Origin: a virus
DNA: 21,577 bases
Reading direction: 5' to 3' (one strand)
IMG/VR virus record: IMGVR_UViG_3300020468_000091
Span: 1-21,577 of that record
Shown: positions 15,301-21,577 of the stretch, in pieces
How positions within the stretch are numbered: position 1 is the stretch's first letter
How the letters are laid out: the number at the start of each line of letters is the position of its first letter
Position numbers and translations under genes: made by a program
The notes under the pieces: model-generated
Database searches by the model: none
The model's input: the letters and a program-made list of their open reading frames with translations, nothing else
What the model was told of the DNA's origin: nothing

Positions 15301-16393
15301 GGTTACCAGATAAAGTTAAATTGGCTGCACCAACATCTCCTGTTACTGTTAAATCGTTTCCTATTGTTACATCATCTGGCAATGCAAGAGTTACACTTGC
15401 ACTTTCTGAACCAGAGCCAGATACAGTAATTTCATTTGCTGTTCCTGTAATATCTTGTACATAGTTTCCTGTTGTGTCTGTTCCTAATGCAACACTGTTA
15501 GCTGCAATTGTTGTAGATATAGATGTATTTCCTAGGTCTGTCATTGTTGCAGAACCAGTTACATCTCCTGTCAAGGAAATGGTAGGGTCATTGACATTAA
15601 AGTCTAGAGTACCATCTGAGTCGTCATAGGTCACTCCTATACCACTTTCTGTGTTAGATGATACCATTGCACCAACTACATCTTGAACTCTCTCAGTGGT
15701 GTGATATTGGTTTGTTCCTTCTGGTAAAAAAGTTGTGTTTGGAGTTGCACCTATTATTACAGATGCACCCATTCCACTATGGTTTGCACAATAGTAATAA
15801 TGTGGATTCATTGCATCCATTTCAAAACATACTTCTACATATGCACCAGCTGAACCTGCTGTTCCTACTTTATTATAGATAGTATATCCAGCTGACATTT
15901 CAGAACCACTGTTATGTGTTCCATCACTGGTTGTAGAGAATCTTAAAGGATGGTTTGAGTTTGTATTATCTGACTGGTCAAATCTGTAAACAACATTGGG
16001 AGAAAGTTTTGCTGTTTGTTGTGACCCACCATCTAATAAAAACTTACCACCATTTACTGTAACTACAACTTTATGGTAGTATGGTGCTGATGTATTGTTT
16101 AATTGTTGTTCTACTGCAAGGTCAATAGTTCCATCACTATCTTCATAACCTACAGTTATATTAGTTTCAGTGTTAGAACTAAACATAGCTCCCACTGTAT
16201 CTTGAATGAATTCTGCACCTACTGTTGCACTAAATGTACCAGATGAATCATCATATGAAAATGATATACCTGTATGTGTTCCAGCACCGAACAGACTTGA
16301 AATCTGGTCTTGTATCGCTTCAACTGCACCAGTAGAGTCTAGTTCTCCAGATGCATTTAAAAGGTCTGCAAGATATCTTGCTTTTGTTGGCAT
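12353..16393 (-). CDS. Giant modular tail-fibre protein with cupredoxin-like domain
   Basis: This 1346-residue protein is probably a long tail fibre or baseplate-attached adhesin. It starts MPTKARYLADLLNASGELDS, an N-terminus I know from marine T4-like phage fibres. A 33-residue repeat of the form IQDxVGAMFSSNTETGI..YEDSDGTIDL occurs eight times, at about residues 27, 62, 235, 568, 613, 684, 739 and 1069. Residues 106-215 are an inserted cupredoxin-like domain with H148, C202, H205 and M208. Two large related modules lie at 340-490 and 865-1015, each with GNL.V.G, NATDFG.YG.YVEG and FRLF. A third GNLTVNGSS module starts near 1165. The C-terminus AMRNVFIHSSAPGG...DIWITYS looks like a fibre tip. 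GGGAG precedes the ATG, and an ATAAATA box lies 35 bases upstream. Confidence 0.9.
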   Translation of the reverse strand: MPTKARYLADLLNASGELDSTGAVEAIQDQISSLFGAGTHTGISFSYDDSSGTFSATVGAEFIQDTVGAMFSSNTETNITVGYEDSDGTIDLAVEQQLNNTSAPYYHKVVVTVNGGKFLLDGGSQQTAKLSPNVVYRFDQSDNTNSNHPLRFSTTSDGTHNSGSEMSAGYTIYNKVGTAGSAGAYVEVCFEMDAMNPHYYYCANHSGMGASVIIGATPNTTFLPEGTNQYHTTERVQDVVGAMVSSNTESGIGVTYDDSDGTLDFNVNDPTISLTGDVTGSATMTDLGNTSISTTIAANSVALGTDTTGNYVQDITGTANEITVSGSGSESASVTLALPDDVTIGNDLTVTGDVGAANLTLSGNLTVQGSTTTVSSTTLEVADGSVKVAKDNAANATDFGLYGQYVEGSTTKYAGLLWDASESSKFRLFHGNQSEPTTTVNTSGTGHSTGKLIADLEGNADTATALASARTIAIAGDVVGSASFDGTGNISINSTIQADSVVLGTDTTGNFLRELSAGQGIDITHTASEGSTATIAAELATETNAGVATFDGTDFTVSTGDVTLNAERIQDIVGAMFSGNTETGVGATYQDSDGTIDLVVSTTASTITDLTESVEDIVGAMVTSNTESGITVAYDDADGTLDFTVATLNQDTTGNAATATALANARTIHGVSFDGSANIDLSEVIQDTVGAMFSSNTETGITATYEDSDGTIDLVTSISGFDTDNLSEGSSNLYHTTERVQDVVGGMVSSNTESGISVTYEDSDGTLDFNVNDPTLSYTGDVTGSGVMTNLGSTSIALTIGAGTVENSMLAGSISNSNLANSSFTVTDGSASTAIALGNTLTFSGTSNEVEVGESSGTVTVGLPSDVTVSNDLTVSGNLVVSGTTTQTGAIVSDSNFTGLTNANTGNATDFGFYGKYVEGGTTKYGGIFFDASTDNTFRLFTDTQVEPSTTVNTTGTGYGVATLVANITGNVSGSAGSSTGNSATATALATSRNFTVSGDATTDSAQSFDGTGNVALPITLANSGVSAATYGDADSVAQVAVDSKGRVTSASNVDISITSGAVSDFNEAAQDAVGGMFTGNTETGIAVTYDDASAKVNFVVADVALGSGTTGNYVDNVTGGTGVTVTGSAGEGWEPAISIGQDVATTSDVTFADIAATDITAGGNVVITGNLTVNGSSVTNSSTNTTIEDALIELGSGNTGSNSNDLGLILERGSTGNNAFMGWDESADKFVMGTTTATGSSTGSLTVTTGTLVANLEGNVTGNTSGSAATVTGAAQTAITSVGTLTGLAVSGNQTVGGTLGVTGAATTSYTTIGASAKAMRNVFIHSSAPGGSDGAVGDIWITYS
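13091..16315 (-). repeat. Eight dispersed 33-residue repeats in the giant fibre
   Basis: Copies lie at residues 27-58, 62-94, 235-267, 568-600, 613-645, 684-716, 739-771 and 1069-1101. Two subtypes appear: an AMFSSNTET...GTIDL form (odd in acidic residues at the end) and an AMVSSNTES...GTLDFNV form. The first and last copies are the most diverged. Several of the seventh and third copies' neighbours, such as YHTTERVQDVV, are also duplicated. Confidence 0.85.
15750..16078 (-). other. Cupredoxin-like domain with candidate type-1 copper ligands
   Basis: Residues 106-215 of the fibre read as a beta sandwich with VVYRFDQSDNTNSNHPLRFS (134-153) and PHYYYCANHSGMGA (197-210). In blue copper proteins one His on an N-terminal loop and a C-x2-H-x(n)-M loop bind copper; here these would be H148, C202, H205 and M208. 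The Met spacing (x2) is shorter than in plastocyanin (x4). Metal binding is inference. I recall similar segments in other marine phage structural proteins. Confidence 0.65.
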
Positions 16394-16427
16394 TTTAAAG
16401 TTTCTCCCTAATTAAATCCTTTATAGT

Positions 16428-16434
16428 TATTTAT
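16428..16434 (-). promoter_or_regulatory. Putative T4-type late promoter upstream of giant fibre
   Basis: The minus strand reads GATAAATAAC, a seven-of-eight match to TATAAATA, 35 bases before the ATG at 16393 and just after the stop of the 412-residue gene. It could drive the giant fibre, the Arg-Pro protein and the accessory cassette. Confidence 0.6.
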
Positions 16435-16435
16435 C

Positions 16436-17674
16436 TTATTCATCTATTTCAATGAAACTTTCACCTGTGATTTCTTCTAATTTTCGAATCATCTTTTCCA
16501 TATTGACTTTAAATCTTTTTCCTGTTATACTATTCTCAGAATAATATGTCCATTCACCCTCAGCATTGTGAGGAGATATTTGTGTGACATTACCTGCCTC
16601 ATCTCTTACAAATAATTCTGCACTACTCGATACATCCTTTGCATATATGGCTGCACGATTTGTGACTCCAGATGGGTCGGATGCAAGTACTTCCATATGC
16701 ATTGGCCCAATAATACCATTACCATTAGTGTTTAAGTCACCACCTAAGAATGGTGCAGTATCCAGAAATAAGTTTACTTCTGGTGTTTCAAATCCATATT
16801 CAATGACATCTATAACATAGTTTGGGTCTGTAAGTGCATCAACAAATGTAATTTCTGAACCACTACCAGAACTCCATTGTCCTTTTTTAACTAAGATACC
16901 ATTCACAAATACCTCTGAATATTTGGGAATGACACTTAATGTATTTCCATTTGCATCACTTCCACTTATACTTGAAGTAGAAGATGCAGTAATGTCATAT
17001 TGATTTCTAAAAAATGGTGCAGAACCATCATAAGATTTTATAATTACAGTATCACTAACCTGTAGTCCAGCATTAAATGTTATTGTGGTTGTATTTGTTT
17101 CTGTATAGTCTGTAGATGTTCTATTATCCATAAGAACACCATTTAAGAATACTAAGACTTGGCCTGGCGTATATGCTAAGGTATTACCATTTTCATCTGC
17201 ACCAGATATAACAGTTTGTCCTGCTGTTGCAGTATATTCATAAACAGAGATTGCTGTAAGCTTTGCACCAGAACTCCCACCTAAAGATATTATCTCTAAG
17301 TAGTCAGATGATTTTGCACCATCATCTAATACTATTGATGTTCCATTACTTGCAGTATAATCATCTGGGTCTAAGAATACACCATTTAAAAATACAAGTA
17401 TTTGTCCAGCAGTATATGATAAACTTTCATTGTTTACATCGGTGCCTGAAAATGTTGTTTGGTTTGCACTTGCATTATAAAGGTAATGTTTCATTACAGT
17501 AAAATCAGATGTTTCTGCACCTACCTCAACGATAGATTCAGTTCCACCTACACTTTTCTTAATGTATGCCTTACCATCATAGGTGTTCAATGCCAATTCA
17601 CCTAACGCTAAGTCAGATGTACTTGGAATAGCACCAGCAGTAGCAGACCTTTTTAATTGGACTGTCTGTGTCAT
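16436..17674 (-). CDS. Tail-fibre protein with three VFLNGV repeats
   Basis: This is a 412-residue structural protein, probably a fibre. Residues 1-50 (QLKRSATAG..LALGELALNTYDGKAYIK) resemble the N-terminal domain of the major tropism determinant type, which attaches fibres to the baseplate. Residues 64-131, 144-214 and 224-293 are three copies of a roughly 70-residue unit with the pattern SG.D.NG..L.Y..GQ.LVFLNGV and a later acidic strand; the third copy is the most diverged. The C-terminal 100 residues include GGDLNTNGNGI, a Trp-Tyr-Tyr segment (GEWTYYSENS) and a helical end (FKVNMEKMIRKLEEITG), likely to be the trimerising tip. It has a GTGAG ribosome site before the ATG, and the 45-base leader holds a perfect palindrome. 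Confidence 0.87.
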   Translation of the reverse strand: MTQTVQLKRSATAGAIPSTSDLALGELALNTYDGKAYIKKSVGGTESIVEVGAETSDFTVMKHYLYNASANQTTFSGTDVNNESLSYTAGQILVFLNGVFLDPDDYTASNGTSIVLDDGAKSSDYLEIISLGGSSGAKLTAISVYEYTATAGQTVISGADENGNTLAYTPGQVLVFLNGVLMDNRTSTDYTETNTTTITFNAGLQVSDTVIIKSYDGSAPFFRNQYDITASSTSSISGSDANGNTLSVIPKYSEVFVNGILVKKGQWSSGSGSEITFVDALTDPNYVIDVIEYGFETPEVNLFLDTAPFLGGDLNTNGNGIIGPMHMEVLASDPSGVTNRAAIYAKDVSSSAELFVRDEAGNVTQISPHNAEGEWTYYSENSITGKRFKVNMEKMIRKLEEITGESFIEIDE

Positions 17675-17694
17675 ATGTCACTCACTTTGTCATT

Positions 17695-17708
17695 AGGGTA
17701 TATACCCT
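17695..17708. repeat. 14-base perfect palindrome, leader of 412-residue fibre gene
   Basis: AGGGTATATACCCT is identical to its reverse complement. It lies 21 bases upstream of the ATG at 17674 and 8 bases from a second 14-base palindrome. It could be a protein-binding site or a small RNA hairpin; no T-run follows, so it is not a classical terminator. Confidence 0.6.
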
Positions 17709-17716
17709 GTAATACT

Positions 17717-17730
17717 CTGTTATATAACAG
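17717..17730. repeat. 14-base perfect palindrome over the stop codon of the 134-residue gene
   Basis: CTGTTATATAACAG is a perfect palindrome with the same TATATA centre type as its neighbour at 17695-17708. It contains the TAA stop of the upstream gene. Function is unknown. Confidence 0.6.
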
Positions 17731-18124
17731 ATTCTTTTTCTAAAATTGCACTCCATGTAGAAGTGTCTACAGTATATTTGATTCTAATCTGGTCATCTGC
17801 ATAACCAAGTCCCAAATAATTTAAAACATCGTTTGGAACATTTTTAATAGTTCTCTCAACTAATTTATTATTAGATTCCCACCAACCATTTGTTGGTGTC
17901 TCACCATCAACTCTGAATCCTAATTGTAATTCTCTACCACCCTCAGAATTATCTAATTTGAGTTTAGCAGTCATGTTTCCATTATCACTAATAAAAACTT
18001 TACCATCTATAGGTAAATAAAGTTGTTGCATTACATTATCTGGAATTTGTATATCAATTGTTCTATCGACAACAAAACCATCTACTCCAGAATTATCAGA
18101 ATTCCATACTTTTCCATAACTCAT
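17720..18124 (-). CDS. Unknown fibre-region protein, 134 residues
   Basis: I do not recognise this family. The protein is soluble, beta-rich in appearance and weakly acidic, with DRTIDIQIPDNVMQQLYLP, a glycine-rich GGRELQLGFRVDGE turn, WWESN near residue 82 and a C-terminal RIKYTVDTSTWSAIL. There is no signal peptide or membrane span. It lies between two fibre genes in the same direction, with an AGGAATATATT site before the ATG, so a role as a small virion decoration or fibre-linking protein is likely but unproven. Two related segments (IQIPDNVMQQLYLPIDG and IKNVPNDVLNYLGLG) might be a loose internal repeat. Confidence 0.75.
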   Translation of the reverse strand: MSYGKVWNSDNSGVDGFVVDRTIDIQIPDNVMQQLYLPIDGKVFISDNGNMTAKLKLDNSEGGRELQLGFRVDGETPTNGWWESNNKLVERTIKNVPNDVLNYLGLGYADDQIRIKYTVDTSTWSAILEKESVI

Positions 18125-18145
18125 AATATATTCCTTTTTTTAAAA

Positions 18146-18158
18146 GACATCCGATGTC
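18146..18158 (-). terminator. Weak terminator-like hairpin after the 483-residue fibre gene
   Basis: On the minus strand GACATCGGATGTC can form a 5-base stem with a 3-base loop and is followed by TTTT. The stem is short, and the T-run is interrupted by A residues, so it may only slow transcription or do nothing. Confidence 0.25.
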
Positions 18159-18164
18159 ATGTTA

Positions 18165-19616
18165 TTAATAACTACCACCATCTATTGCGGTAATTGAAAC
18201 TGCACCAGATGATACTGTAAATTCACTTGCATTAAAAGATGCAATACCTTTGTTAGTTGCAGTAGCATCTTCAGCTGATAAAGTTATACTACCAGCACCA
18301 TTTGTAACATCTAAACCTTCTCCAGCAGTTAATGTTCCTAATTGCATGTCACCATTACCTGTGTGACCCATTAGAATCTGACCATTGGTTGGTGCAGAAC
18401 CATCTACACTTGTAATTGAACCAGCAAGGTCTAGTGAACCAATATCTAAACTACCTTTTGTACCAGATATAATTGAACTTGAATCAGTTGCTTCTGGAAC
18501 AAAGGTAAATTTACCTGTACTATCATCAAATCCGAAGAACCCTAATTTTGCAGATGAACCATCGTGCCATCTGAATTCCATACCTCTATCTTTGTTATCG
18601 TCTGAGCCTGGAGCAGAATCTCCACCTACGACAAAGATTGGGTCATCAACTGTGACTGTTGTACTGTTTACAGTTGTTGTAGTTCCATTGATAGTTAAAT
18701 TACCATCTACTGTAAGGTTGTTACCTATAGTTACATTATCTGGTAATGCAATTTGAATTTGTTGTGAACTTGCAGTTGTTACAATCTCGTTTGCAGTACC
18801 AATAATTGATAATGATTGTGAATCTAAATCGATTGCACCTGTTCCACTGTCACCAGCAGTATCTAAATCTTGAGCAGTTATATTTGTATCTACATAATCT
18901 TTAACTGCAGCTGATGTTGGAACTGTTGTGTCATTATCGTTTGAACCAATTCCTTCACTTTCTATTACTAAGAAAGAATCGTTTAAACTTACTGCACCAC
19001 TTGCTACAGTAAATTGTGAACTGTTAAATGATGCAAGACCTTTATTTGATGTACTTGCATCTTCCCCAGCTATTGTAATTGTATTGTCTGATACTGTTGT
19101 ATCAATACCTTCACCACCTGTGAAAGTTAAAGTCTCACCAGTTGAGAATGAATCGTTTGACCCACTATCTGCAGCTAATGATAAACTTGATACTACTGTT
19201 GCAAATTCTAACTGACCAGAACCATTTGTTCGAATGAACTGTCCAGAAGAACCATCACCATCTGGTAATGTAAATGTAGTATCACTTGTTACTGCATTTG
19301 GTGATTTAAGTGCAACAAAATTTGTTCCATTGTCACTATCTTCGTATAGTTTTAAACTACCACCAGTTGAACTTCCATTCCCTACTTTGAAGTCGGCTGG
19401 TGTAGGTGTTGTTCCATCTAAAATATCTGTATAGTATTTACCACCTAATTTCTGTATTACTGCACTACCACCACTATCTTGGGACTCTACATATAAGATT
19501 GCACCACTTCCACTATTGGAAGCATCCATTGAATATGCTAATTCACCTTGAGCTAAGTCAGATGCAGTAGGGGCAGAAACACCTGTGCTTCTTTTAATCT
19601 GAATTACTGTTGACAT
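18165..19616 (-). CDS. Modular tail-fibre protein, 483 residues
   Basis: This is probably a fibre or fibre-adaptor protein. Residues 1-60 ([26 protein letters not shown]) resemble the tropism-determinant N-terminal domain. Residues 85-138 carry [20 protein letters not shown] and [18 protein letters not shown], a module I recognise from marine phage fibres. [20 protein letters not shown] (191-210) recurs as [20 protein letters not shown] near the C-terminus. Residues 293-376 hold a [20 protein letters not shown] module shared with the giant fibre, followed by the [16 protein letters not shown] segment. The end, AIDGGSY, matches the last residues of the preceding 79-residue protein. GGAGAAAATA precedes the ATG. 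Confidence 0.87.
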   Translation of the reverse strand: MSTVIQIKRSTGVSAPTASDLAQGELAYSMDASNSGSGAILYVESQDSGGSAVIQKLGGKYYTDILDGTTPTPADFKVGNGSSTGGSLKLYEDSDNGTNFVALKSPNAVTSDTTFTLPDGDGSSGQFIRTNGSGQLEFATVVSSLSLAADSGSNDSFSTGETLTFTGGEGIDTTVSDNTITIAGEDASTSNKGLASFNSSQFTVASGAVSLNDSFLVIESEGIGSNDNDTTVPTSAAVKDYVDTNITAQDLDTAGDSGTGAIDLDSQSLSIIGTANEIVTTASSQQIQIALPDNVTIGNNLTVDGNLTINGTTTTVNSTTVTVDDPIFVVGGDSAPGSDDNKDRGMEFRWHDGSSAKLGFFGFDDSTGKFTFVPEATDSSSIISGTKGSLDIGSLDLAGSITSVDGSAPTNGQILMGHTGNGDMQLGTLTAGEGLDVTNGAGSITLSAEDATATNKGIASFNASEFTVSSGAVSITAIDGGSY

Positions 19617-19644
19617 TATTTTCTCCTAATTATATCCTTTAGTA

Positions 19645-19884
19645 TTAGTAAGTTCCACCATCTATTGAATTAGATGATTCAAACTTTCCTGTACTTGCAT
19701 CAAATATAAGGGTCGTTCCACTTTGCAATGATTCAGTAGTTGTATCTACATTTGCAAGTTCGTTTAATTCTATTGAACTTGCATCTACTTGTCCTATTGC
19801 AACCTGTTTCACCTGTTTATTCTGAGGATTAGCAACCTTTAATGAAATATTAGGTTGTTGAGTCACTTTTACTTGCGTAGTCAT
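19645..19884 (-). CDS. Small fibre-region protein ending DGGTY
   Basis: The product has 79 residues. The segment ELNELANVDTTTESLQSGTT (39-58) followed by LIFDASTGKFE is a short motif that I know from phage tail-fibre repeats of the type 'L..VD.....L..G..L.YD..TGK'. The ending SNSIDGGTY is nearly the same as the end of the following 483-residue fibre (AIDGGSY). It has AGGAG 6-7 bases before the ATG, inside the last codons of the previous gene, and sits 2 bases after that stop. It could be a linker that binds a shared partner through its C-terminus. No enzyme motif is visible. Confidence 0.78.
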   Translation of the reverse strand: MTTQVKVTQQPNISLKVANPQNKQVKQVAIGQVDASSIELNELANVDTTTESLQSGTTLIFDASTGKFESSNSIDGGTY

Positions 19885-19886
19885 AA

Positions 19887-20222
19887 TTAACTCCTAGAAA
19901 CACTTGGTGTCATAATCAATTGACCTTCCATCAATCTTGTTTTACCTCCGCTTGAATCTGTCTGTAATACATCATAAACATATCTACCAGATTCAATTGC
20001 AGCGGTTTGTACATCGGTAAGACTTAATGTTAAGTTCCCACCAACTCCATCGTGTGTGGCAGTAAATGTTCCCTTGACTGTAGAAGAACCATGACTTTTT
20101 CTTATTTGTGCAAGAAAACTTGAACCTGTCAAGTTCAATGCAGAATTTGTTGAATCAGTCAATGCCACAGAGATAGAAAAGTCTATACCTTGGTCTACGA
20201 ATAAATTACTGATACTTGCCAT
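19887..20222 (-). CDS. Small virion protein, BppU-like beta domain (tentative)
   Basis: This is a 111-residue beta-rich protein: MASISNLFVDQGIDFSISVALTDS, SFLAQIRKSHGSSTVKGTFT, LTLSLTDVQTAAIESGRYVYDVL and a final LMEGQLIMTP. The order of strands, with 'DQG.DF...V.L.D' then 'AQIR' then 'G.Y.YDV' then 'EG.I.V.P', resembles the N-terminal immunoglobulin-like domain of baseplate upper proteins (BppU type). I base this on pattern only. It follows an ATAAATA late box 34 bases upstream of its ATG and is likely the first gene of the fibre unit running to 16436. An AGG site precedes the ATG. Confidence 0.8.
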   Translation of the reverse strand: MASISNLFVDQGIDFSISVALTDSTNSALNLTGSSFLAQIRKSHGSSTVKGTFTATHDGVGGNLTLSLTDVQTAAIESGRYVYDVLQTDSSGGKTRLMEGQLIMTPSVSRS

Positions 20223-20255
20223 ATAAAATACTACCTTTTGATGTTATCTTAGTAG

Positions 20256-20262
20256 TATTTAT
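20256..20262 (-). promoter_or_regulatory. T4-type late promoter upstream of the fibre genes
   Basis: The minus strand reads CATAAATACTACT, matching the extended T4 late consensus TATAAATACTATT at 11 of 13 positions. It lies 34 bases before the ATG at 20222. Confidence 0.7.
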
Positions 20263-20295
20263 GCAATTTAGGACTTTGAACTTTGGATTTCTTTT

Positions 20296-20664
20296 TTAAG
20301 TAATTGCTTGATATTTTACTGTTGGAGTTTTTTGTTCTTCAATTGTACTGTAAATTGAATGTTTGTGGTCATTCATAGCAGTAGAGCCTACTGCTCCTTC
20401 AAACCACCCCAAAATAGCATCTTTTTCGCTTGTAGATAAAGATGATATATCTGAAAATACTGTATAATCTGCAACTGCTTTAAATTTTAAATTGAAAGCA
20501 CATGGTATAGCAAAATTTGCTGTATATGTATTTTCTCCCACAGTTTCAGTTCCAGTGTAATTTACTACAATTTCATAAATTGCATTTGTTACACTTCCAT
20601 CAGTTGCCTGATGAGTAGGGTGATAACTAACCCCTATTAATTCTTTTGTATAAGTTATTGCCAT
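20296..20664 (-). CDS. Unknown small protein, 122 residues
   Basis: I do not recognise a function. The protein starts MAITYTKELIGVSYHPTHQ, has an alternating beta-strand pattern (YEIVVNYTGTETVGENTYTA), a conserved-looking aromatic segment AILGWFEGAVGSTAMNDHKH, and ends IEEQKTPTVKYQAIT. There is no membrane span or signal. Similar small proteins occur in fibre regions of marine T4-like phages as far as I can recall. The ribosome site GGAGAAAAAATT precedes the ATG, which lies 11 bases after the stop of the 262-residue gene. A 73-base gap with the late box follows it. Confidence 0.78.
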   Translation of the reverse strand: MAITYTKELIGVSYHPTHQATDGSVTNAIYEIVVNYTGTETVGENTYTANFAIPCAFNLKFKAVADYTVFSDISSLSTSEKDAILGWFEGAVGSTAMNDHKHSIYSTIEEQKTPTVKYQAIT

Positions 20665-20675
20665 AATTTTTTCTC

Positions 20676-21464
20676 CTATGTAACTAATTCGTGAAACGCA
20701 TACTCTGACTTCTTCTCATCTGTTCCACCATAAGCATGAGTATAAGTTTGGGAAACTCCTGTTCCCTGTCTGTAAGCTACTCCACTACCCCCTCTAAGGT
20801 CTTCACTATTTCCTATTCTTCCAAAAGCAGTATACCCGCTAAAATTTACTGTAGAATCATTATCAGAACCAGCATGAGATGCAGCTAAACCAATAAATGT
20901 TCTATTTGTAGCAGTAGTTCTTGTAACACTTACAGTATTTAGTGAAGAAGTTGCACTAGAGACATTTTGAGCTAAACTTGTTACACCTGAAAATCCTGCT
21001 CCAGCAATAGTATTATAGTTTCCATTATATCCAATCGAAGTTGTGCCAGGGTTTAATTTAAAAAAACCTTGTGAGCGTTCAAAATTTTGTGGTGCTTTAA
21101 AAGCTAAGTTGTTAGGTTGTATTAAGGTAGGACTTCCAGATAAAGAAATGTCATATTGACTACCTGTTGGCCTTCCATCTTGTGCTAATCCAATAAATGC
21201 ATTTGACCCTGTAGGAGCAGTTATTGAAATTGTTGTACTTGAAGCACTATAATTACCATTGGTAACAAAGCCTTCAAAATTATCAGCTGATTTACCATAA
21301 AAATTAGAGAGAGATATAGTGCCTGAAGATACGCCTGCAAGATTTCTTAAAGCAGTTTCGTTTAAAGAAGATGTAGCTGTTGCACTTCTACTTAGTTCTA
21401 AATTAATAGACCTATTAGTTGTTGTGCCACCTATTGATATGGAGCCTGAACTAACTAGTGGCAT
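20676..21464 (-). CDS. Glycine/serine-rich structural protein with fibre-type N-terminus
   Basis: This is a 262-residue protein. The N-terminal 60 residues (MPLVSSGSISIGGTTTNRSI then LNETALRNLAGVSSGTISLS and NFYGKS) are a module common to structural proteins of marine T4-like phages. The rest is glycine, serine and threonine rich with two related strands, SNAFIGLAQDGRPTGSQYDI and TNRTFIGLAASHAGSDNDST, each after a T/S-rich segment. This suggests two copies of a roughly 90-residue beta domain. It is probably a tail or fibre surface protein. Its ATG lies inside the last codons of the upstream S74-like gene, so the two genes overlap by 14 bases. Confidence 0.8.
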   Translation of the reverse strand: MPLVSSGSISIGGTTTNRSINLELSRSATATSSLNETALRNLAGVSSGTISLSNFYGKSADNFEGFVTNGNYSASSTTISITAPTGSNAFIGLAQDGRPTGSQYDISLSGSPTLIQPNNLAFKAPQNFERSQGFFKLNPGTTSIGYNGNYNTIAGAGFSGVTSLAQNVSSATSSLNTVSVTRTTATNRTFIGLAASHAGSDNDSTVNFSGYTAFGRIGNSEDLRGGSGVAYRQGTGVSQTYTHAYGGTDEKKSEYAFHELVT

Positions 21465-21577
21465 TATCTAACCTCTCTTTTAATTCTTTGATTGCTTCTA
21501 TGAGATAACCAACAACATTGCCATAAGCTATAGACTTGTATTCTCCATCATGTACTAACTCGGGCGCAATCTTTTCA
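21451..21577 (-). CDS. Tail-fibre C-terminus, S74-type intramolecular chaperone (partial)
   Basis: Only the last 41 residues are inside the window. They read EKIAPELVHDGEYKSIAYGN followed by VVGYLIEAIKELKERL and the end DNATS. The order 'PELV..G.YKSIAYGN.VG.LIEAIKEL' is the C-terminal helix of the peptidase S74 / intramolecular chaperone domain, which folds trimeric fibres and is cut off by self-cleavage in known members. The catalytic Ser/Asp region would lie upstream, outside the window. The TAG stop is at 21451-21453, overlapping the start of the next gene by 14 bases. The start and total length cannot be known here. Confidence 0.82.
   Translation of the reverse strand, partial: EKIAPELVHDGEYKSIAYGNVVGYLIEAIKELKERLDNATS

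Noticed and set aside
12600-15882. Several plus-strand and one minus-strand frames within the giant fibre gene
   Set aside because: Repetitive low-complexity codons give open shadow frames; the 1346-residue frame has continuous domain structure.
20223-20295. Terminator in the 73-base gap
   Set aside because: There is a short TACTAC/GTAGTA inverted pair but no GC stem with a T-run; the ATAAATA box is the better explanation of the gap.
1-21577. tRNA or other RNA genes
   Set aside because: No cloverleaf or known RNA pattern was visible; gaps between genes are too short.

Overview
The window looks like part of a tailed-phage genome of the T4-like contractile-tail type, most probably a marine virus of a low-GC host (SAR11/Pelagibacter or a marine cyanobacterium). 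The reasons are the T4 head-neck-tail-terminase gene order, fibre modules that I recognise as typical of marine T4-like phages, AT-rich DNA, and no bacterial housekeeping, tRNA, rRNA or CRISPR sequences. The host assignment is inference. Every supported gene lies on the minus strand, so transcription runs from high to low coordinates.

In transcription order, 21577-12353 is a tail-fibre and adhesin region. It starts with the C-terminus of an S74-like self-chaperoned fibre, followed by a glycine/serine-rich structural protein, four small proteins (122, 111, 79 and 134 aa), and three fibre proteins (483, 412 and 1346 aa) built from shared repeat modules. The 1346-aa fibre carries eight copies of a 33-residue repeat and an inserted cupredoxin-like domain with a plausible copper-site motif. 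Next (10713-12320) comes a very unusual 535-aa protein made almost wholly of about 40 Arg-Pro-initiated repeats of 8, 10 or 12 residues, preceded by KTPxGW and QQPF repeats.

From 10674 to 6664 lies a tightly packed, partly overlapping accessory cassette: an unknown 212-aa protein, a prolyl-hydroxylase-like 2OG-Fe(II) oxygenase, a fused APS-kinase-like/nucleotidyltransferase protein, a DUF2061 membrane protein, a DUF6065-like protein and a second 2OG-Fe(II) oxygenase. A proline-rich repeat protein just upstream of a prolyl-hydroxylase-like enzyme suggests, as inference, that the virion adhesin is post-translationally modified.

From 6630 to 1 is the conserved T4 morphogenesis block: a small membrane/coiled-coil protein, then neck proteins gp13 and gp14, tail terminator gp15, small and large terminase gp16 and gp17, and the tail sheath gp18, which runs off the left edge. 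Five ATAAATA motifs resembling T4 late promoters sit 17-37 bases upstream of start codons and divide the window into likely late transcription units. No gene-free stretch exceeds about 80 bases.
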